The translations under genes were made by a program, and so were the position numbers. DNA of 6,484 bases from Ruminococcaceae bacterium UBA737 (lineage in GTDB: Bacteria > Bacillota > Clostridia > Oscillospirales > Acutalibacteraceae). The DNA is taken from contig DBKZ01000034.1 in assembly GCA_002297415.1 (NCBI GenBank), positions 1 to 6,484 of the forward strand, written 5' to 3'. The notes beneath the pieces are model-generated. The model made no database searches. It had not been told where the DNA came from and worked only from the letters and a program-made list of their open reading frames with translations. Below are positions 1-5,104 of this stretch, piece after piece; position 1 is the first letter of the stretch; every line of letters starts with the position of its first letter.

Positions 1-19
1 AAGTTTTTATCTTTATTAT
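1..19 (+). repeat. Left inverted repeat of the recombinase cassette
   Basis: The sequence AAGTTTTTATCTTTATTAT is the exact reverse complement of 1358-1376. The match stops at position 20, where a T faces G1357. The outer limit cannot be seen because the window begins here. It is very AT-rich, like the core sites used by Tn916-type recombinases. Confidence 0.85.
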
Positions 20-27
20 TTAAAAGA

Positions 28-55
28 AAAAATCCGCTTTGTTAGGCGGATTTTT
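28..55 (-). terminator. Bidirectional rho-independent terminator after the recombinase gene
   Basis: A 10-bp stem (28-37 pairs with 46-55) closes on an 8-nt loop. Its core is TCCGC/GCGGA. On the minus strand it is followed by TTTTTTCTTTT, a good U-tract for ending the recombinase transcript 33 nt past its stop codon. On the plus strand the right arm ends in five T, so it should also work in that direction. It lies 8 nt inside the left inverted repeat. After inversion it would sit immediately before the operon. Confidence 0.88.
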
Positions 56-61
56 AAATAA

Positions 62-83
62 ACTGACTTAAATTTTGACTGCT
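62..83 (+). repeat. Bipartite direct repeat, copy 1 (candidate recombinase arm-type site)
   Basis: The pattern CTGACT, 8 nt, GACTGCT (blocks at 63-68 and 77-83) recurs with identical spacing and orientation at 1212-1232, on the other side of the recombinase gene. It lies between the recombinase stop codon and its terminator. Recombinases of the Tn916/lambda group bind short tandem arm-type sites through their N-terminal domain, and this repeat could be such a site. The match is 15 of 22 overall, so the assignment is tentative. Confidence 0.35.
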
Positions 84-87
84 ATTC

Positions 88-1188
88 TTATTTCGGTATT
101 TTTTCCATAAGCATTCTTTTTTGCTCTAAGGATGGGTGAATATAAAAGGACAAAGTAGTGCTGATATTTGAATGCCCCAGTATTTCAGAAAGGCTTTTGG
201 CGTCAAATCCTTTTTCGGCGGCAAGGGTTGCAAAGGTGTGCCGAAGGCAATGAAAGGTGTGGTCCTTGATATTATTTTCTTTTAAAAGCTTTTTGTATTT
301 CATATAAACTCGGTGCGGCTCGGTAGGGCTTATTGTTCCGCTGAGTATATAGCAATTCTCGGATTTTTGTGCTTTCTTTAGTTTTTCAATCAAAAAGTCT
401 TGAATAGGTATCGTTCTGTAAGAGGTTCCGGTTTTAGGAGGACTGATAATTATCTTTGTCTTTTTATCCGCTGCTTCGTCGGGATTTTTTATCCTTTCAA
501 CGGTTCTTTTCACCGTTAATGTTCGGTCGGAAAAATTTATATCCTCCCATTTAAGCCCGCAAAGCTCGCCTATTCTGAGCCCGCTGTATACAGTAAGCAG
601 TATCCCCGAATTAAGGCTGTCGGCTGAATTCCATAAAACCGCTTTGAGCCTTTCGAAATCCTGTTTATCAAATATTTCTGTTTGCTTTTTGTCTCTTTTC
701 AGCGAAAAAATCAAATCGGTGTTAAAATCGGAAATTCCTTTTTGATTTGAAAATTTAATAATTTGCTTTAATATGCAGATTATATCGGATAAGGTTTTCG
801 GAGCAAGCGAACCCTTGCCTTGCCCTTTTGAAAGCTTTGAAATTTTAAAATTTATATCCTCAGCCGACATATCTTTTAAATCAAGACCTCCGAAAAGCGG
901 ATAAAGATAATTTTTAAGACATAATTTGTATTTTGAATAGGTAGACTCCCTTACATAAAGCTCGGTGCTTTTTAACCATTCCTCACACACATTTAAAAAC
1001 CGGTAATTTTCTTTACCGCAAATCATATCGCTTGATTTTTGATGCTCAAGCCTTTTTTGCTTTGCTTCGGTGTAGGTCCTGCCGTAAATAAACTTGTATT
1101 TCGCAATACCGTTTTCATAATGATGAATGTATCTTGCTTCCCATCTGCCGTCCTTTCTTTTAAATATGTTTTCCCCTTTTTTTGACAT
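88..1188 (-). CDS. Tyrosine recombinase (Tn916/phage-integrase type), candidate DNA invertase
   Basis: This 366-residue protein has the three-domain plan of arm-binding tyrosine recombinases. Residues about 7-50 form an N-terminal arm-DNA-binding domain containing KRKDGRWEARY. Residues about 62-150 form the SAM-like core-binding domain, and about 170-366 the catalytic domain. The catalytic set is complete: R205 (in SGLRIGE), K252 (PKTGT), H313 and R316 (HCLRH), H339 (LGHS) and the nucleophile Y349. Such enzymes cut and rejoin DNA through a 3'-phosphotyrosine link and a Holliday junction. The ATG at 1186-1188 follows AAAAGGAG with 8 nt spacing, which supports the start. The length is slightly below that of Tn916 integrase. 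There is no excisionase gene, relaxase or other transfer gene beside it. Together with the flanking inverted repeat this favours local inversion over integrative transfer, though an integrase at the edge of an element extending left of the window is not excluded. Its own promoter was not identified confidently. Confidence 0.95.
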   Translation of the reverse strand: MSKKGENIFKRKDGRWEARYIHHYENGIAKYKFIYGRTYTEAKQKRLEHQKSSDMICGKENYRFLNVCEEWLKSTELYVRESTYSKYKLCLKNYLYPLFGGLDLKDMSAEDINFKISKLSKGQGKGSLAPKTLSDIICILKQIIKFSNQKGISDFNTDLIFSLKRDKKQTEIFDKQDFERLKAVLWNSADSLNSGILLTVYSGLRIGELCGLKWEDINFSDRTLTVKRTVERIKNPDEAADKKTKIIISPPKTGTSYRTIPIQDFLIEKLKKAQKSENCYILSGTISPTEPHRVYMKYKKLLKENNIKDHTFHCLRHTFATLAAEKGFDAKSLSEILGHSNISTTLSFYIHPSLEQKRMLMEKIPK

Positions 1189-1210
1189 TTTAGCTTCTCC
1201 TTTTACTTTT

Positions 1211-1232
1211 GCTGACTGATCATCCGACTGCT
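1211..1232 (+). repeat. Bipartite direct repeat, copy 2 (candidate recombinase arm-type site)
   Basis: CTGACT at 1212-1217 and GACTGCT at 1226-1232 are separated by 8 nt, exactly as at 63-83. This copy lies 23-44 nt upstream of the recombinase start codon, close to its ribosome-binding site. Recombinase bound here could also repress its own gene. A further TTTTGACT at 1254-1261 matches 73-80 and may be an additional half site. Function is inferred only. Confidence 0.35.
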
Positions 1233-1287
1233 TTAAGTTTAATTATTAACTTTTTTTGACTAAACTCTATTTGTGGCATTGTGCCTA

Positions 1288-1316
1288 TTGACGAAACAGC
1301 CGAAATATATTATAAT
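1288..1316 (+). promoter_or_regulatory. Sigma-A (sigma-70 type) promoter for the helicase-glycan operon, inside the invertible segment
   Basis: A -35 box TTGACG (1288-1293) and a perfect -10 box TATAAT (1311-1316) are separated by exactly 17 bp. The expected transcript start is near 1323, giving a leader of roughly 78 nt. The leader crosses the right inverted repeat and ends at the helicase ribosome-binding site (AAAAGGGGG, 1385-1393). No other promoter of comparable quality was found before the operon, so flipping the segment should remove its main promoter. Confidence 0.85.
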
Positions 1317-1357
1317 ATTTAAGAATATAATAAATATAATTCGACATAAAAATACAG

Positions 1358-1376
1358 ATAATAAAGATAAAAACTT
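1358..1376 (-). repeat. Right inverted repeat of the recombinase cassette
   Basis: This is the exact reverse complement of 1-19. The region 1363-1377 reads AAAG, seven AT-only bases (ATAAAAA), then CTTT. It thus resembles a tyrosine-recombinase core site: short inverted arms around an asymmetric crossover spacer. It lies in the 5' leader of the operon, between the promoter and the helicase ribosome-binding site. Confidence 0.85.
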
Positions 1377-1400
1377 TGTTACTTAAAAGGGGGCTGAAAT

Positions 1401-3884
1401 ATGGGTTTAGAGCTTTTTGAGCATAATAAAGCAGCTTATGTTTCAGTCGTCAATATGATGAAGAAAACAGGCAAAGCCGCAGTTGTTCACCCGACGGGAA
1501 CGGGTAAATCCTTTATAGCCTTTAAGCTCAGCGAGGATAATAAGGATAAAAAAATCTGCTGGCTTGCACCGAGCGAATATATATTTAAAACCCAGCTTGA
1601 AAACCTTATAAGGGTATCGGGCGGATATGTCCCCGAAAATATTGTGTTTTTTACATATTCAAGACTTATGAATATGTCAGAAAATGAAATGCTTGCCGTT
1701 AATCCCGACTATATTGTTCTCGATGAATTTCACCGCTGCGGGGCAAGGCAATGGGGAAACGGAGTAAATAAATTTTTAAATCTTTATAAAACCGCTTCTG
1801 TTTTGGGTCTTACCGCAACCGATGTCAGATATCTTGACGGACAGAGAAATATGTCCTCAGAGCTGTTTGACGGAAATATTGCGTCATATATGACACTCGG
1901 CGAGGCGGTTGTAAGAGGAATACTTAATCCGCCGAAATATGTTATGGCGGTATTTTCATATCAAAAAGAGCTTGAAAAAACGGAAAACAGAATTAAATCG
2001 GCGAAAAATATCGCTGTAAAAAATGAGTGCGAAAGGTATTTAGAACAGCTTAGAAGAATTTTACAAAATGCCGACGGAATTGAAGAACTCTTTAAAAAGC
2101 ACTTAACGGATAAATCTGGCAAATATATCGTTTTCTGCTCAAGCTATGAGCATTTAAGGGAAATGATAAAGGTTTCAAAAGAGTGGTTTAAGGAAATAGA
2201 TGAAAGCCCACATATTTATGCCGCCTATTCAAGCGACCCTGAAACGAGTAACGAATTCGAAAGCTTTAAGGCGGATAATTCGCCTCATTTAAAGCTGCTT
2301 TATTGTATTGATATGCTAAACGAGGGAGTGCATGTAGAGGGCTTAAGCGGAGTAATTTTGCTTAGACCCACGGTTTCTCCGATTGTTTATAAACAGCAGA
2401 TAGGAAGAGCATTAAGCTCAGGGGAAAATAAAACCCCTGTAATTTTCGATATTGTAATGAATATTGAAAATCTTTATTCTGTAGGCGAATTAGAAGATGA
2501 AATGCAGATAGCCTCAGCTTACTACCGTCAAAACGGAGAAAGCGAAAAAATCATAAACGGACATTTTAAAATTATCGGAGAGCTGCATGACTGTATAACC
2601 CTTTTTAAAAAGCTTAATGATACTTTAGGCTCCCCTTGGAACCTGATGTATGAAAAAGCAAAGGAATATTTTAATACTTACGGAAATCTTGAGGTCAAGA
2701 AAAGATATGTCTGCCCTGACGGAGCACCGCTCGGCGCTTGGCTTAATACTCAAAGAATGGTTTATTCGGGCAAGGCTATAGGAATGCTGACTGATATTCA
2801 AATTGAAAAGCTCAGCGAAATAGGTATGCGCTGGGAAAATATATCCGAGCTTAAATGGCAGAAAAATTTTGAGGCTGCAAAAAGTTATTTTGAGGAGCAC
2901 GGAAATCTTAATATTCCTGTAAGCGATAGGGAATATTCAGGAGTAAAGCTCGGCAGGTGGTTAAACAGGCTTCGCCTTGAAAAGAAGACTTTAAGCGAAG
3001 AGCAGATTAAAGCGCTCGATGAAATCGGAATGGTTTGGAATGTAAAGGATAAAAACTTTGAAACCTTTTATAAGTCAGCAAAGCTTTATTATAAGCTCCA
3101 TAAAAATCTCAATGTACCGATTAAATATACCGATACTTACGGCGTCCGCTTAGGCGCTTGGCTTAATTCGCTAAGAAAAAAGGGCAAAAAAAGCTTAGAG
3201 CCCGAGCAGGCGAAGGCGCTCGACAGGATAGGCATGAACTGGGAAGGAAATAAAAGAGTTTCTTGGAACGAATCTTTTAAGGCTGCAAAAAAATATGCTG
3301 CTCAGTTCGGCCACCTTAATATCCCTCCCGATTATGTTTCTCCCGATGGCTTAAGCTTAGGAATATGGCTTAAAAATCAGCGAAAAGCTTTTGATTCAAC
3401 AATGAGCGAGGACAGAAGAAAAAAGCTTTTAAATATAGGCTTCATTCCCGAAACCGCCGACCCGTGGGACAGAAAAATGCGGCTTGTTGAGGAATATTTT
3501 GAGAAATTCGGAAATGTCAGTATTCCAAATAATTATGTAGCTTCAGGCACTTGGCTTGCAAGATGGCTTTCAAATCAGATAAGGCGGCTTAATGAAACCG
3601 ATTTAACGGAAAAAAGGCTGTCGGAAGAGCAGATAAGAAGGCTTGAAGCGGTAGGTATTAAAAAGGGTGTTTCAAAAAGCGACGCCGCTTGGGATAAGCA
3701 ATATGAGGCGGCAAAGCTTTTTTATGAAATAAACGGTCACCTTAATATCCCTAAAAAGTACTGCACTCCGAGCGGAAAGCATCTGGGGGCTTGGCTTGTA
3801 AATCAGCGCTCATATAAGAAAAAGGGAATTTTAGATAAAAACCGAGTAAATCAACTTAATAAAATCGGAATGATATGGAACTAA
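1401..3884 (+). CDS. Superfamily 2 DEAH-type helicase with six C-terminal helicase-associated (HA) repeats
   Basis: This is an 827-residue nucleic-acid-dependent ATPase/helicase. The motor fills residues 1-400: Walker A HPTGTGKS (30-37), motif II DEFH (108-111), motif III TAT (138-140), a motif IV region around YIVFCSSYEH (242-251), a motif V-like stretch CIDMLNEGVH (302-311) and motif VI QQIGRALS (332-339). Motif VI has Ser339 where QxxGRxxR-type motifs carry the second Arg. Residues 411-827 are six tandem HA repeats, with no nuclease, methylase or other effector domain. The motor resembles type III restriction (Res) and UvrB-like helicases, but no modification gene is nearby. The ATG follows AAAAGGGGG with 7 nt spacing. 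It is the first gene after the invertible promoter and lies 21 nt before ugd, so it is co-transcribed with glycan genes. Its substrate and purpose are unknown; HA repeats are thought to bind nucleic acid. A role in defence or in DNA/RNA control of the locus is speculation. Confidence 0.9.
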   Translation: MGLELFEHNKAAYVSVVNMMKKTGKAAVVHPTGTGKSFIAFKLSEDNKDKKICWLAPSEYIFKTQLENLIRVSGGYVPENIVFFTYSRLMNMSENEMLAVNPDYIVLDEFHRCGARQWGNGVNKFLNLYKTASVLGLTATDVRYLDGQRNMSSELFDGNIASYMTLGEAVVRGILNPPKYVMAVFSYQKELEKTENRIKSAKNIAVKNECERYLEQLRRILQNADGIEELFKKHLTDKSGKYIVFCSSYEHLREMIKVSKEWFKEIDESPHIYAAYSSDPETSNEFESFKADNSPHLKLLYCIDMLNEGVHVEGLSGVILLRPTVSPIVYKQQIGRALSSGENKTPVIFDIVMNIENLYSVGELEDEMQIASAYYRQNGESEKIINGHFKIIGELHDCITLFKKLNDTLGSPWNLMYEKAKEYFNTYGNLEVKKRYVCPDGAPLGAWLNTQRMVYSGKAIGMLTDIQIEKLSEIGMRWENISELKWQKNFEAAKSYFEEHGNLNIPVSDREYSGVKLGRWLNRLRLEKKTLSEEQIKALDEIGMVWNVKDKNFETFYKSAKLYYKLHKNLNVPIKYTDTYGVRLGAWLNSLRKKGKKSLEPEQAKALDRIGMNWEGNKRVSWNESFKAAKKYAAQFGHLNIPPDYVSPDGLSLGIWLKNQRKAFDSTMSEDRRKKLLNIGFIPETADPWDRKMRLVEEYFEKFGNVSIPNNYVASGTWLARWLSNQIRRLNETDLTEKRLSEEQIRRLEAVGIKKGVSKSDAAWDKQYEAAKLFYEINGHLNIPKKYCTPSGKHLGAWLVNQRSYKKKGILDKNRVNQLNKIGMIWN
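2631..3881 (+). repeat. Six tandem helicase-associated (HA) domain repeats within the helicase
   Basis: Six diverged copies of about 65 residues begin near helicase residues 412, 485, 551, 621, 688 and 763. Each follows the pattern W..x..AAK.Y....GNLNIP......G..LG.WL..QR, then L...Q...L..IGM.W. Copies 4 and 5 are the most degenerate: copy 4 ends in IGFIPE and copy 5 in VGIKK, without the terminal Trp. This divergence is at protein level and the DNA copies are not near-identical, so recent slippage is unlikely. Confidence 0.85.
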
Positions 3885-3905
3885 ATTTTTAATGGGGAAA
3901 GATGT

Positions 3906-5090
3906 ATGAAAATAGCAGTAGCAGGAACAGGATATGTCGGGTTGTCGTTGTCGGTTCTGTTGTCGCAGAACGATGATGTAACCGCAGTCGATATTATCGA
4001 AGAAAAAGTAGATATGATAAATAACAGGCGCTCGCCTATTGCGGATAAGGAAATAGAAGAGTATCTGTCAGACCGTAAGCTGTCCTTAACGGCAACTACC
4101 GACGGCGAGAGCGCTTATAAGGACGCTGAAATTGTTATTATCGCAACGCCTACCAATTATGACCCTGAAAAGAATTATTTTGACACAAGCTCTGTTGAAA
4201 GTGTTATCAAGCAGGTGCTGGGCGTTAATAAAAAAGCGGTAATGGTTATTAAATCTACTGTTCCCGTCGGCTTCACAGAGGAAATGCAGAAAAAGTTTTC
4301 ATGCGAAAATATTATTTTCAGCCCCGAATTTTTAAGAGAGGGTAAAGCGCTTTATGATAATCTGTATCCTTCTAGAATTATAGTCGGAGTAAATGACGAA
4401 AACACTGAAGTGAAAAAAGCCGCCGAAAAATTCGTTGAGCTTTTAAAAAACGGAGCCGAAAAAGAAAATATCGAAGTGCGCTTCATGCACCCGACCGAGG
4501 CGGAGGCTGTAAAGCTTTTTGCGAATACATATCTTGCTCTCAGAGTGGCCTATTTTAATGAGCTTGACACATATGCACAGCTGAGACATCTTGATACAAA
4601 ATCAATTATAGAAGGCGTAGGACTGGACCCGAGAATAGGAAATCACTATAATAATCCTTCTTTCGGCTACGGCGGCTATTGTCTTCCTAAAGATACAAAA
4701 CAGCTTCTTGCAAATTATAACGATGTTCCTCAGAATATCATTTCCGCTATTGTCGAGGCAAACAAAACAAGAAAGGACTTTGTTGCCGAACAAATTCTTC
4801 TTAAAAATCCCAAGGTTGTCGGTATTTACAGACTGACAATGAAGTCGGGCAGCGACAATTTCCGTCAAAGCTCGATTCAGGGGGTTATGAAAAGGATAAA
4901 AGCTAAGGGGATTGAAGTCGTTGTTTTTGAGCCTGCTCTTAGGGAAGAAAGCTTTTTTAACAGCCGAGTTATTAAGGATATTTCCGAATTCAAAAGGATA
5001 AGCGATGTTATCGTAGCAAACAGATATAACGACGAAATAAAGGATGTTTTAGATAAGGTCTATACAAGAGATCTTTATTTCAGAGATTAA
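3906..5090 (+). CDS. ugd: UDP-glucose 6-dehydrogenase
   Basis: This cytosolic enzyme oxidises UDP-glucose to UDP-glucuronate with two NAD+, supplying acidic sugar for capsule or exopolysaccharide. Its 394 residues match the short bacterial Ugd class, close to the E. coli enzyme in length. The N-terminal Rossmann domain carries GTGYVG (7-12), then STVPVG (117-122) and SPEFLREG (139-146). The central helix holds K203 and N207 (VKLFANTYLALR). The catalytic Cys259 lies in GGYCLPKD (256-263), with Asp263. The C-terminal UDP-binding domain contains YRLTMKSGSDNFRQSSIQG (308-326), a stretch typical of Ugd. The ATG follows GGGG (3894-3897) by 8 nt; an ATG 4 nt earlier is out of frame. The gene lies 21 nt after the helicase and 14 nt before the aminotransferase, so all three are probably on one transcript. 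All key residues are present. Confidence 0.96.
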   Translation: MKIAVAGTGYVGLSLSVLLSQNDDVTAVDIIEEKVDMINNRRSPIADKEIEEYLSDRKLSLTATTDGESAYKDAEIVIIATPTNYDPEKNYFDTSSVESVIKQVLGVNKKAVMVIKSTVPVGFTEEMQKKFSCENIIFSPEFLREGKALYDNLYPSRIIVGVNDENTEVKKAAEKFVELLKNGAEKENIEVRFMHPTEAEAVKLFANTYLALRVAYFNELDTYAQLRHLDTKSIIEGVGLDPRIGNHYNNPSFGYGGYCLPKDTKQLLANYNDVPQNIISAIVEANKTRKDFVAEQILLKNPKVVGIYRLTMKSGSDNFRQSSIQGVMKRIKAKGIEVVVFEPALREESFFNSRVIKDISEFKRISDVIVANRYNDEIKDVLDKVYTRDLYFRD

Positions 5091-5095
5091 AGAGG
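5091..5095 (+). promoter_or_regulatory. Ribosome-binding site supporting a TTG start
   Basis: AGAGG lies 9 nt upstream of the TTG at 5105-5107. The next in-frame ATG is codon 15, already inside the conserved LSSPTMHGDE segment, so the TTG start is preferred. Confidence 0.7.
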
Positions 5096-5104
5096 TTATA
5101 AAAA

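Larger units (their letters stand above)
1..1376. mobile_element. Candidate invertible cassette: recombinase gene plus outward promoter between 19-bp inverted repeats
   Basis: A perfect 19-bp inverted repeat (1-19 and 1358-1376) encloses a terminator, a tyrosine recombinase gene and an outward-facing promoter. The operon's ribosome-binding site and start codon lie just outside, at 1385-1401. Known invertible promoters are organised this way: the promoter sits in the flipping segment, the transcript crosses one repeat, and the translation signals stay fixed. Recombination between inverted sites would flip 1338 bp. The flip would point the promoter left and place the terminator immediately upstream of the operon. 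Repeats and contents are seen directly; inversion is inferred. The alternative is a very small integrated element whose ends are these repeats. The left repeat begins at the first base of the window, so it may extend further left. Confidence 0.6.

Noticed and set aside
1..1188. Integrase as the edge of an integrative conjugative element with a tRNA attachment site
   Set aside because: No tRNA end, excisionase, relaxase or mobilisation gene is visible. The inverted repeat around the gene plus promoter fits inversion better, although sequence left of the window could change this.
1235..1257. Possible plus-strand terminator: AAGTT, 8-nt loop, AACTT followed by T residues
   Set aside because: The stem is only 5 bp and AT-rich, and there is no gene on the plus strand upstream for it to terminate.
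1256..1284. TTGACT at 1256-1261 as an additional -35 box
   Set aside because: No acceptable -10 box lies 16-18 nt downstream; the 1288-1316 pair is far better.
1309..1337. Recombinase promoter on the minus strand using the ATTATA complement of the palindromic -10 region
   Set aside because: The matching -35 position reads ATATTT, a poor box, and the start codon would be about 120 nt away. No convincing recombinase promoter could be named.
2786..2795. GCTGACTGAT identical to 1211-1220, a possible third arm-type site
   Set aside because: It lacks the second GACTGCT block at the right spacing and lies within helicase coding sequence; a 10-bp match is expected by chance here.
2625..2900. Minus-strand open frame of 91 codons opposite the helicase repeats
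   Set aside because: It is antisense to a strongly supported coding region with HA repeats, has no recognisable domain, and is a shadow frame.
1401..3884. Helicase as the Res subunit of a type III restriction system
   Set aside because: No C-terminal nuclease domain is present and no Mod methylase gene is adjacent; the C-terminus is entirely HA repeats.
4602..4868. Minus-strand open frame of 88 codons opposite ugd
   Set aside because: It overlaps the conserved catalytic part of Ugd in antisense and shows no family features.
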